Positions 1-6,820 of a stretch of DNA of 64,000 bases are shown here, one piece after another (position 1 is the stretch's first letter; every line of letters starts with the position of its first letter). The notes beneath the pieces were generated by a model. It did not search any database and had not been told where the DNA came from. It was given only the letters and a program-made list of their open reading frames with translations. The stretch lies in contig NZ_OKQO01000007.1 of assembly GCF_900289145.1 (NCBI RefSeq), positions 62,001 to 126,000 of the forward strand. Reading direction: 5' to 3'. Position numbers and translations under genes: made by a program. The DNA is from Neobittarella massiliensis (ex Bilen et al. 2018) (GTDB taxonomy: Bacteria; Bacillota; Clostridia; Oscillospirales; Ruminococcaceae).

Positions 1-501
1 GGGCCGCTCCTTGCCGATATCCTGGGGGAACTTCTTTTTACAGCCGGGCAGCATGAATACCTTTTTGGCCAGCTCCACGCTCTGGGTGACCACGAACGAG
101 CTGGTGTAGGGGCCGATGTAGGTGCTGCCGTCGTCGATCTTCTGCTTGGCCGCCTGCAGGTCCGGCCAGGGGCCGGGGGTGATCTTCACGTAGTGGTAGC
201 CCTTGTCGTCTTTGAGCAGGATGTTGTATTTGGGGCTGTACTGCTTGATGAGACTGCACTCCAGCACCAGCGCCTCGAACTCGCTGCCGGCCACGATAAA
301 GTCGAAATCGCTGACGTGCATCACCATCTGGTACACCTTGGGCAGGTGCTTGTCCACCGAGTGGAAATAGCTGGACACCCGGTTCTTGAGCTTTTTTGCC
401 TTGCCGATATAGATGATCTGGCCGGTCTTGTCCTTCATCAGGTACACGCCCGGCTCCAGCGGCAGCTTGCCCGCCTTTTCGGCCAGCATGGGTATGGTCA
501 T
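1..501 (-). CDS. uvrC: UvrABC excinuclease subunit C, N-terminal part (cut by window edge)
   Basis: Nuclease subunit of nucleotide excision repair; its N-terminal GIY-YIG domain makes the 3' incision next to a lesion marked by UvrAB. The visible 167 residues hold the GIY-YIG core (GVYLMKDKTGQIIYIGKAK, about residues 18-36), followed by the family pattern FDFIVAGSEFEALVLECSLIKQYSPKYN in two blocks and GYHYVKI. The ATG at 501 is preceded by AAAGGGGGCG. The rest of the protein, including the UVR and RNase H-like endonuclease parts, lies beyond position 1. The assignment is secure; only the length is unknown. Confidence 0.93.
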   Translation of the reverse strand, partial: MTIPMLAEKAGKLPLEPGVYLMKDKTGQIIYIGKAKKLKNRVSSYFHSVDKHLPKVYQMVMHVSDFDFIVAGSEFEALVLECSLIKQYSPKYNILLKDDKGYHYVKITPGPWPDLQAAKQKIDDGSTYIGPYTSSFVVTQSVELAKKVFMLPGCKKKFPQDIGKERP

Positions 502-607
502 GGCAGTCGCCCCCTTTATAAAGGTATGTGCAGCGCTGCGGCCGCCACTTTGGTCGACCGCTTGCACCGAGGGGCCCCGCCCCGACAGGAGCAGGGCCCA
601 AAAATGC

Positions 608-640
608 AAAAAGGCGCTGCCGCGCAAAAGCGACAACGCC
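608..640 (-). terminator. Intrinsic terminator after ptsH
   Basis: On the minus strand a stem of about 11 pairs (GGCGTTGTCGC with GCGGCAGCGCC, including G-U pairs) is followed by TTTTTG. It lies just after the ptsH stop and before uvrC, so the two genes probably form separate units. Confidence 0.7.
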
Positions 641-653
641 AGGTACAGAGCAG

Positions 654-917
654 TTACTCTTTAAAGCCAGACTCCACCAGAGCGACCAGTCCCTCAACTG
701 CCTGCTCCTCGTCGCCGCCGTCGGCCATGATGCGGATCTGGGTGCCGCCGATGATGCCCAGCGAGAGCACGCCCAGCAGACTCTTGGCGTTTACCCGGCG
801 CTCCTCTTTCTCCACCCAGATAGAGGATTTGTATTCGTTTGCTTTCTGGATAAAGAAAGTCGCGGGTCTCGCGTGCAGACCGACCTGGTTTTCCACAACT
901 ACATCTTTCACAAACAT
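654..917 (-). CDS. ptsH: Phosphocarrier protein HPr family
   Basis: 87-residue HPr-fold protein. The phosphorylatable His15 sits in GLHARPA, and Ser46 (KSLLGVLSLG) is the site that HPr kinase modifies in Firmicutes, so both the PTS phosphotransfer and the carbon-catabolite signalling residue are kept. HPr passes phosphate from enzyme I to sugar-specific EIIA proteins; the Ser46 form is the CcpA corepressor in Firmicutes. No other PTS gene is nearby. The gene stands alone between its own promoter (1004-1031) and terminator (608-640), with AAGGAG before the ATG. The start and length fit the family. Confidence 0.92.
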   Translation of the reverse strand: MFVKDVVVENQVGLHARPATFFIQKANEYKSSIWVEKEERRVNAKSLLGVLSLGIIGGTQIRIMADGGDEEQAVEGLVALVESGFKE

Positions 918-1003
918 CTTGCCATACTCCTTATATAGATAAAAGATATTCGATCACGTAATTTTAAGGTGGCAGGACGGGGTCCTACCTTATACCGAGA
1001 CCC

Positions 1004-1031
1004 ATTATACCACAGTTTCGAGCTTTGTCAG
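1004..1031 (-). promoter_or_regulatory. Predicted sigma-A promoter of ptsH
   Basis: On the minus strand -35 CTGACA and -10 TATAAT are 16 bp apart. The roughly 80-nt leader that follows can form a hairpin (AAGGTAGGAC with GTCCTGCCACCTT) before the ptsH ribosome site. Confidence 0.65.
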
Positions 1032-1109
1032 CAGGGCCACTCTATTTTCTGCTATTGCCATAAGTTTGCCGGGAACATGCTCGGCCGCATTTGTGTAAAA
1101 CTTCTACAT

Positions 1110-1820
1110 TTACACCAGCGCTGTTAGCAGATTATACAGGATTGGTACCAACAGGGCCGGCAACAAGTTGGCGGTCTTTACCTTTTCGCCAAATAAAAAG
1201 TTGATACCTATACACAGGATGATGGCGTTGCCCACCACCGTGATCTGGCCCATCAGCGCGTCGGTCATGTAGGGGGCCACCAGCCCGGCCGCCAGCGTGA
1301 TGCCCCCCTGGTAGACGAGCACCGCCGCCGCGGCAAAACCGACCCCCACCCCCAGGGTGGTGGTGAGCACCATGCCGGTGACCAGGTCGAGGGTGCTCTT
1401 GATGATGAGCAGGCTGTAGTCGCCGGTGAGGCCCTCATTCAGCGCCCCCACGATGGACATGGCCCCCACGCAGAAGATGACTGCCGCCGCCACAAACCCG
1501 CGGGCAAATCCCTGGATCTTCAGCTTGTTCTCGATGAGCTGGCCCAGTCCGCCCAGGCGGCGGTCGATATCCAGCAGCTCGCCGGCCACGACGCCCACCA
1601 CCAGGCTGACGAGCAGCAGCAGGCCGCCGTCAAAGCTGACGGCGCCGTCTTTTACAGTGGCCATAGCGCCCAACATGCCCGAGAGGCCGATGCAGAGGAT
1701 GGCCAGGCCCATGGTCTTCATCAGGCTGTTCTGCAGCCGCGCGGGCAGCCCCTTTTTAAACAGCAGGCCCAGGCCGGTCCCCAGCAGGATAGCCCCCACA
1801 TTGATCAGTGTGCCGGTCAT
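1110..1820 (-). CDS. DUF554 family membrane protein
   Basis: 236-residue polytopic membrane protein of the DUF554 (YdfK-like) family; function unknown, sometimes proposed as a transporter. It begins MTGTLINVGAILLGTGLGLL, the typical N-terminus, and has about seven hydrophobic segments with Gly-rich turns such as IGLSGMLGA and FCVGAMSIVGALNEG. Its ATG overlaps the trmD stop as ATGA (1817-1820), so it is translationally coupled as the last gene of the ylxM-ffh-rpsP-khpA-rimM-trmD run. The family call is firm; the role is unknown. Confidence 0.85.
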   Translation of the reverse strand: MTGTLINVGAILLGTGLGLLFKKGLPARLQNSLMKTMGLAILCIGLSGMLGAMATVKDGAVSFDGGLLLLVSLVVGVVAGELLDIDRRLGGLGQLIENKLKIQGFARGFVAAAVIFCVGAMSIVGALNEGLTGDYSLLIIKSTLDLVTGMVLTTTLGVGVGFAAAAVLVYQGGITLAAGLVAPYMTDALMGQITVVGNAIILCIGINFLFGEKVKTANLLPALLVPILYNLLTALV

Positions 1821-2572
1821 CGCTCTTTTCCCCCCGCATCTTCTGCCAGCTGCCGCAAATGGGCCCGGTCACTGTCGGTCAGCGGGGCGCTGTCCAGCAT
1901 GTCCGGCCGCTTTTTCAGGGTGTTTTGCAGCGCGCCCCGCCGCCTGAAGTCGACGATGTTCTGGTGGTGGCCCGAGAGCAGCACCGCCGGCACCTCGCGT
2001 CCGTTCCACACCGGCGGGCGGGTGTACTGGGGGTACTCCAGCAGGCCGTTCCAGTGGCTCTCCTCCTCAAAGCAGCTGTCGTCGGCCAGCACTCCCGGCT
2101 GCAGCCGCACCACCGCGTCGACCAGGGCCATGGCCGCGATCTCGCCTCCGGTGAGCACAAAGTCGCCCAGCGACACCTCCTCGTCGACGATCTCATCGAG
2201 CACCCGCTGGTCTACCCCCTCGTAGTGGCCGCAGAGCAAAAACAGATTTTGGTGCCGCTGGTAGCTGCGCACCAGCGCCTGATCCATCACCCGCCCCTGG
2301 GGCGACAGGTACACCGTCCAGGGGCGCTGCCCGCCGCCCAGCTCTTCGCACACCGCGCGGTGGCAGTCGTAGATGGGCTGGGGCTGCATCACCATGCCCA
2401 TACCGCCGCCGTAGGGGTAGTCGTCCACCCGGCGGTGGCGGTCGGCGGTGTAGTCGCGGATGTTGTGGGCGTGTATCTCGACTTTTCCCTCCTGCGCGGC
2501 GCGGCCGATGATGCTCTCGCCCAGCACCGCCATCACCATATCGGGAAACAGGGTAGCGATATCAATGCGCAT
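1817..2572 (-). CDS. trmD: tRNA (guanine37-N1)-methyltransferase
   Basis: SPOUT-class enzyme that methylates N1 of G37 in tRNAs reading CNN and some other codons, preventing +1 frameshifting. The 251-residue protein starts MRIDIATLFPDMV and has the family blocks DDYPYGGGMGMVMQPQPIY, LCGHYEGVDQRV, EVSLGDFVLTGGE (the trefoil-knot SAM site) and SHHWN-like ESHWNGLLEYPQYTRP. An upstream in-frame start would add 16 unrelated residues inside rimM, so the ATG at 2572 was chosen. It overlaps the rimM end by 11 bp, the usual rimM-trmD coupling. Confidence 0.96.
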   Translation of the reverse strand: MRIDIATLFPDMVMAVLGESIIGRAAQEGKVEIHAHNIRDYTADRHRRVDDYPYGGGMGMVMQPQPIYDCHRAVCEELGGGQRPWTVYLSPQGRVMDQALVRSYQRHQNLFLLCGHYEGVDQRVLDEIVDEEVSLGDFVLTGGEIAAMALVDAVVRLQPGVLADDSCFEEESHWNGLLEYPQYTRPPVWNGREVPAVLLSGHHQNIVDFRRRGALQNTLKKRPDMLDSAPLTDSDRAHLRQLAEDAGGKER

Positions 2573-3068
2573 CGTCAAACAGCCCCTCCAGCGGCCGGAT
2601 GCGCATACTGCCCCCGGCAAAGTCGATGTCCAGCACCACCTCTTTGATGGCCGGCACCAGCCGCAACTTGTCGCCGTCTTTTACGTGGTACACGTCGTTG
2701 GCGCCGGTCTGGCTCACCTCCACCACCTCGCCGTAGCGGGCGCCGGTGTCGGCGTCGTACACCTCCAGGCCCAAAAGGTCCTGCACAAAGTAGCTGCCCT
2801 CGGGCAGCTGGGCGTCGTCGCGGTCGATATACAGCACGGTGCCGATGTAGGGCTGGCTGTCCTCGATGCGCTCGATACCGGCGAATTTGACGATGACGAT
2901 GTTCTTCTGCACCCGGGCGCGCTGCACCTCCATGGCGGTGCCGTCCTGCCGGTACAGGGTATCAAAGTCCAGTAAAAATGCCGGGCTGTCGCACCAGGGC
3001 TGCACCCGCACCTCGCCGCGGATGCCCTGTGTGGCCACGATCTTGCCCACCTCTAAAAACTTCTTCAC
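2562..3068 (-). CDS. rimM: Ribosome maturation factor RimM
   Basis: 168-residue 30S assembly factor that binds S19 and helps 16S rRNA 3'-domain maturation. The N-terminal domain shows VGKIVATQGIRGEVRV, and the C-terminal PRC-barrel region has YFVQDLLGLEVYD and the closing block VLDIDFAGGSMRIRPLEGL. I chose the GTG at 3068 because AGGAGG lies 9 nt upstream and the family N-terminus begins there; the longer open frame adds 38 Arg/Ala-rich residues without support. It lies between khpA and trmD in the conserved operon. Confidence 0.94.
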   Translation of the reverse strand: MKKFLEVGKIVATQGIRGEVRVQPWCDSPAFLLDFDTLYRQDGTAMEVQRARVQKNIVIVKFAGIERIEDSQPYIGTVLYIDRDDAQLPEGSYFVQDLLGLEVYDADTGARYGEVVEVSQTGANDVYHVKDGDKLRLVPAIKEVVLDIDFAGGSMRIRPLEGLFDDAH

Positions 3069-3224
3069 GCTCTTTTTCCTCCTGTAGCTGGCGCCGGGGC
3101 GGGCGGCATATCGGGCCGCCGCAGCCCCGGGATGGGGTGTTTTGACGCGGCGCGGCGCACCGGCCCCCAAAGGCGGCGCCACACAAAAACAGGGAAAGCC
3201 CGCGGGCTTTCCCCATATCTGTCG

Positions 3225-3458
3225 TCAGTCGATCTCGACGAGAACTTTTTCGCCCCGGCGGCTGGCCGCCGAGCGCATCACAGTGCGGATCGCCTTGGCG
3301 ATCTTGCCCTGTTTGCCGATGATGCGGCCCATGTCCTGCTGCGCCACGTGCACGTGGTAGACGATCACGCCTTCCTCGCTGGGGGCGTCGCAGGTCACCT
3401 CGATGGCGGAGGGATCCTCCACCAGGCCGGAGACGATGGCAACTAAGAGTTCCTCCAT
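3225..3458 (-). CDS. khpA: KH-domain RNA-binding protein KhpA
   Basis: 77-residue single type-II KH domain protein (KhpA/YlqC). The RNA-binding GxxG loop is in GRIIGKQGKIAKAIRTVM. In Firmicutes KhpA pairs with KhpB/Jag and affects cell division and small-RNA biology. It sits between rpsP and rimM, the standard place, with AAGGAGG before the ATG. Confidence 0.93.
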   Translation of the reverse strand: MEELLVAIVSGLVEDPSAIEVTCDAPSEEGVIVYHVHVAQQDMGRIIGKQGKIAKAIRTVMRSAASRRGEKVLVEID

Positions 3459-3529
3459 CTGGCCAAACCTCCTTATGTCTCAGACATAAAACATCTCACT
3501 GCCCAATGCGGCAGCGCGGTCTGACGAGA

Positions 3530-3775
3530 TTACTCGGCCTCGCTTGCCTTTTGCAGCAGCGCCTTCACGGTATCGGTCGGCTGGGCGCCGTTGGCGATCC
3601 ATTTCTGCGCTTTCTCCACGTCGATCTTCACCACTTTGGGATCTTTGGTGGGATCGTAGTAGCCCAGCTCCTCGATGAATCTGCCGTCTCTGGGGTATCT
3701 GGAATCCGCCACTACCACGCGGTAGAAGGGGGCCTTTTTGGCGCCCATGCGGCGAAGTCTTATCTTAACAGCCAT
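3530..3775 (-). CDS. rpsP: 30S ribosomal protein S16
   Basis: 81-residue S16, a structural protein of the 30S body. It begins [26 protein letters not shown] (shown in two family blocks) and contains [10 protein letters not shown] and a [18 protein letters not shown]-like region. AGGAGG is 8 nt before the ATG at 3775; a GTG nine bases upstream sits inside the ribosome site and was rejected. Gene order ffh-rpsP-khpA-rimM-trmD is typical of Clostridia. Confidence 0.97.
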   Translation of the reverse strand: MAVKIRLRRMGAKKAPFYRVVVADSRYPRDGRFIEELGYYDPTKDPKVVKIDVEKAQKWIANGAQPTDTVKALLQKASEAE

Positions 3776-3852
3776 CACTGTCACCTCCTGTACATTTAGT
3801 ATCTATACCACCGGCCGCAGGCGGCCGGTCCGTACCTCGTTAAAACTGCCCG

Positions 3853-5175
3853 CTAAAAAGGCATGAATCTGCGCCGGCGCTTGCCGGGCCTTGTAAACTG
3901 GCGGATGAGCTTGCTCATCTGCTCGAACTGCTTGAGCAGCCGGTTGACGTCCTCCACCTTGGTGCCGCTGCCGGCGGCGATGCGCCGCTTGCGGGCGGGG
4001 TTTATCAGCTTGGGCTTGGCTCTCTCCTGCGGGGTCATCGAGAGGATGATGGCCCGGGTGCGGTCGATCTGCCGCTCGTCGATGTCGGCGTCTTTCATCT
4101 GGGCGCCCATACCGCCGGGCATCATGCCCATGATCTGCTGCATCGAGCCCATCTTGTTTATCTGTTCCAGCTGCTCGAGCATGTCCTGCAGGTCGAACTT
4201 GTTCTGGCGCAGCTTTTCTTCCATCTTCTGCTGCTGCTTTTCGTCGAACTGCTCCTGCGCCTTTTCGATGAAGGTGAGCACGTCGCCCATACCCAAAATG
4301 CGCGAGGCCATGCGGTCGGGGTAAAACGGCTCCAGGTCGTCGAGCTTTTCGCCGGTACCGGAAAACTTGATGGGCTTGCCGGTGACCGCCTTGACCGAGA
4401 GCGCCGCGCCGCCGCGGGTGTCGCCGTCGAGCTTGGTGAGCACCACGCCGGTGATCTCGAGCAGGTCGTTAAAGCTCTGGGCCACGTTGACGGCGTCCTG
4501 TCCGGTCATGGCGTCGATGACCAGCAAGATCTCGCTGGGATCGACGGCGGACTTGATGTTCTCGAGCTCGCCCATCAGCTGCTCGTCGATGTGCAGGCGG
4601 CCGGCGGTATCGAGGATGACGATATCGTTGCCGTAGTCCCGGGCGTGGGCCAGCGCCTTTTTGGCGATCTCCACCGGGTCGATCTGGCCCATCTCGAATA
4701 CCGGCACCCCGGCCTGCTCGCCCACCACCTGCAGCTGCTTGATGGCTGCCGGGCGGTACACGTCGCAGGCCACCAGCAGCGGCCGGTGCCCCTGGCCCTT
4801 GAGCAGCTTGGCCAGCTTGCCCGAGTGGGTGGTCTTGCCGGAGCCCTGCAGGCCGCACATCATGATGACGCACTGCCCTTTGGAGGGGATCTGCAGCCGA
4901 CTGACCTCGCTGCCCATGAGGTTTATGAGCTCCTCGTGCACGATCTTGATGACCTGCTGGGCGGGGGTGAGGCTCTCGAACACGGCGGCGCCCACCGCCC
5001 GCTCGGTGACGGCGCTGACGAACTGCTTGGTCACCTTGTAGTTGACGTCGGCTTCCAGCAGGGCCAGGCGCACCTCCCGCATGGCGGTCTTTACGTCTTT
5101 TTCGTCAAGCTTGCCCTTTTGCTTGAGCCGCTTGAACGCGGCCGACAGTTTTTCCGACAGGCCCTCAAACGCCAT
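3853..5175 (-). CDS. ffh: Signal recognition particle protein Ffh
   Basis: SRP54 GTPase that binds 4.5S/scRNA and delivers signal-peptide-bearing ribosomes to FtsY. Length 440 aa is normal. The N-domain helical bundle covers about residues 1-90; the G-domain has CGLQGSGKTTHSGKLAKLL (P-loop, with Thr-His-Ser where many homologues have Thr-Thr-Ala), DVYRPAAIKQL, DTAGRLH, TKLDGDTRGG; the Met-rich M-domain follows (MGSMQQIMGMMPGGMG) with the RNA-binding SMTPQER and RKRRIAAGSGT helices. The C-terminus is very basic. It follows ylxM by 41 bp, the common ylxM-ffh pairing. Confidence 0.97.
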   Translation of the reverse strand: MAFEGLSEKLSAAFKRLKQKGKLDEKDVKTAMREVRLALLEADVNYKVTKQFVSAVTERAVGAAVFESLTPAQQVIKIVHEELINLMGSEVSRLQIPSKGQCVIMMCGLQGSGKTTHSGKLAKLLKGQGHRPLLVACDVYRPAAIKQLQVVGEQAGVPVFEMGQIDPVEIAKKALAHARDYGNDIVILDTAGRLHIDEQLMGELENIKSAVDPSEILLVIDAMTGQDAVNVAQSFNDLLEITGVVLTKLDGDTRGGAALSVKAVTGKPIKFSGTGEKLDDLEPFYPDRMASRILGMGDVLTFIEKAQEQFDEKQQQKMEEKLRQNKFDLQDMLEQLEQINKMGSMQQIMGMMPGGMGAQMKDADIDERQIDRTRAIILSMTPQERAKPKLINPARKRRIAAGSGTKVEDVNRLLKQFEQMSKLIRQFTRPGKRRRRFMPF

Positions 5176-5216
5176 GTGGCAGCCCTCCTACCTAACTACT
5201 CGCTTTGCCGCCCGGT

Positions 5217-5579
5217 TCAGCGGCTCATCTCCTCTACGGCATCCAGTATCTCCTGCACGCAGCGGCGGATCTCCGCCGCGTAGGGGGTGCCGTCGCCGTA
5301 GGGCAAAATGTTTTTGGCCTGCTCGGTGATGCGGGCCAGATAGCCGTAGTTCTGGCGCTCCTTGGCGCACAGGCCCAGCGCCCCCTCCATCTCCAGCAGC
5401 GTGGCTTCGCCGCGCTTGATGGAGTCGCGCACCCCCTGCCGGGTGATGCCGGTATTCTCGGCGATCTCCCCCAGCGAGAGGTCCTGATCGTAATAGAGCT
5501 CCAGGCAGTCGCGCTGCTTGTCGGTGAGCAGGTCGCCGTAAAAATCGCACAGCAGCGACATCTTTAAATCTTTGGCCAT
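5217..5579 (-). CDS. ylxM: YlxM family helix-turn-helix protein, SRP operon
   Basis: 120-residue YlxM/p13-like protein with a sigma-70 region-4-type helix-turn-helix (LTDKQRDCLELYYDQDLSLGEIAENTGITRQGVRDSIKRGE, seen in successive blocks from about residue 16). The family is always next to ffh and is thought to regulate or assist the SRP pathway. The ATG at 5579 (MAKDLKMSLL) was chosen over a start 24 bp upstream because family members begin there. First gene of the operon that runs to DUF554. Confidence 0.88.
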   Translation of the reverse strand: MAKDLKMSLLCDFYGDLLTDKQRDCLELYYDQDLSLGEIAENTGITRQGVRDSIKRGEATLLEMEGALGLCAKERQNYGYLARITEQAKNILPYGDGTPYAAEIRRCVQEILDAVEEMSR

Positions 5580-5611
5580 ACGCCCGGCGCCCCCTCCCTG
5601 CACAGCGGCCT

Positions 5612-5645
5612 AAAAACAGGCCCGCCCCCATACGGGCAGGCCTGT
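5612..5645 (-). terminator. Strong intrinsic terminator in the ylxM-ffh leader (possible attenuator)
   Basis: On the minus strand ACAGGCC and GGCCTGT close a 12-pair stem with GCCC/GGGC inside, followed by TTTTTA. It ends the YczE-type gene upstream but also lies downstream of the consensus promoter at 5667-5695, so transcripts for ylxM-ffh must read through it. A second small stem, GTAAAGG/CCTTTAC, lies between promoter and terminator. Confidence 0.75.
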
Positions 5646-5666
5646 AAAGGGGCCGCCTTTACATGT

Positions 5667-5695
5667 ATTATATCGGGCGCCGGCCGTCCTGTCAA
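5667..5695 (-). promoter_or_regulatory. Consensus sigma-A promoter of the ylxM-ffh-rpsP operon
   Basis: Minus strand: TTGACA, 17-bp spacer, TATAAT, a perfect match to the vegetative consensus. It starts 15 bp after the stop of the YczE-type gene and about 90 bp before ylxM. Confidence 0.8.
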
Positions 5696-5709
5696 GGCCT
5701 GCGCCTTTA

Positions 5710-6396
5710 CTATTTCGCCTTTTCTACAATTTTTTTGGCCGCATTTTGGCGGTCGGTAGACCCCGACTCGCCGGTGAGACGGCGCACCAGCGGGCCCAGC
5801 CGGGCCATGAGCAGGTCGGTAAACTTGCCGATACACAGCACGTTGGCCACGGTGCCCACCCCAAACGGGGCGCCCATCAGCACCGCCGCCACGAACAGCA
5901 GCGCGTTCAAGATGTTGAGACCCATGCCGTAGGTGCGCCGCACCAGCCGCCCGATGTAGATGGCCAGCATATCGATGGGCTCGGCCCCCAGCCCCACCGG
6001 GATGTAGTAGCTCAGGGCCAGCACGATACAGCCGATGCCGGCGGCCAAAAAGAGCGCGCGCACCCACAGGGCCGGGTGCGCGCCCCGCAGCGCCTGCAGC
6101 AGCGGCAAAAACAGGTTGACGAACGGGCCGCACCCCAGCGAAAAGACCACCGCCCCCACGTTGATGAGCGCGCGGTCGAGCAGCAAAAACAGCAGCACGA
6201 TGGCCACATTCACCAGCACCGACACGGTGCCCACCCGCAGCCCAGTCAGGCCGGCCAGGCCCTGCTGAAAGCTGGTGTATGGGTCGCTGCCCAGGTCGGC
6301 GGTGATGTTGCAGCTGATACCCAGCGCCATCAGCGGTACCGCCGGCAGTAAACAGGCCAGCTTGCGCCAAAACAAGCGCGTCTTCTCGCGGCTCAA
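5710..6396 (-). CDS. YczE/YyaS/YitT-type integral membrane protein
   Basis: 228-residue polytopic membrane protein with about five to six hydrophobic segments. The motif LGISCNITADLGSDPYTSFQQGL near the N-terminus and VGLGAEPIDMLAIYIGRLV in the second half are typical of the YczE/YyaS/YitT family, whose biochemical role is not established (YczE affects surfactin production in Bacillus). The TTG at 6396, with GGGAGGGGAG upstream, is the likely start; the open frame extends 37 codons further but without hydrophobic or conserved sequence. Monocistronic, ending just before the ylxM promoter. Confidence 0.8.
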   Translation of the reverse strand: MSREKTRLFWRKLACLLPAVPLMALGISCNITADLGSDPYTSFQQGLAGLTGLRVGTVSVLVNVAIVLLFLLLDRALINVGAVVFSLGCGPFVNLFLPLLQALRGAHPALWVRALFLAAGIGCIVLALSYYIPVGLGAEPIDMLAIYIGRLVRRTYGMGLNILNALLFVAAVLMGAPFGVGTVANVLCIGKFTDLLMARLGPLVRRLTGESGSTDRQNAAKKIVEKAK

Positions 6397-6621
6397 AGCA
6401 CTCTCTCCCCTCCCGGTGCGCGCCGGTACCGGCCGGGCGCGCACACACTGTACCCAGTATACCACTTTGCCCGCCGAGGGCAACCGCCAGCCGCCGAAAG
6501 CACTCAAAAAACACCTGCTGGGGGGCGGTAGCTGGGGACAGGCTAAAGTCGGGCCGGGGCGGGCCGGCGGTGTTTTTTCGCAGGTATTTTGCCGCTCGGG
6601 CAGCGAGGGCCGTATGCGCCT

Positions 6622-6780
6622 TTAGCGGCGCCCTCGGTCGCAGCCGGCACAGCCGCCGGTGCAGTGGCCGCAGTCGCGGCAGCCGCGACCGGTGACAAGG
6701 TGGGCGATGTGCACCGCCACCGTGTAGACGGCGTAACCGGTCAGCGCCGCCACTGCAGCCATGATCAGCCAGTACAGCAC
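6622..6780 (-). CDS. FeoB-associated Cys-rich small membrane protein
   Basis: 52-residue protein too short for routine ORF calling. A GTG start lies 7 nt after AGGAGG. One transmembrane helix (LIMAAVAALTGYAVYTVAV) is followed by a cytosolic tail with five cysteines, GCRDCGHCTGGCAGC. This is the architecture of the FeoB-associated Cys-rich proteins found beside feoB, presumed to help ferrous-iron transport or delivery; the metal role is inference. It is 40 bp downstream of feoB in the same direction. Confidence 0.85.
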   Translation of the reverse strand: MLYWLIMAAVAALTGYAVYTVAVHIAHLVTGRGCRDCGHCTGGCAGCDRGRR

Positions 6781-6820
6781 AAAAACACCTCCTTACAGCT
6801 GCGCCGGGCGGGGCCGGCGG

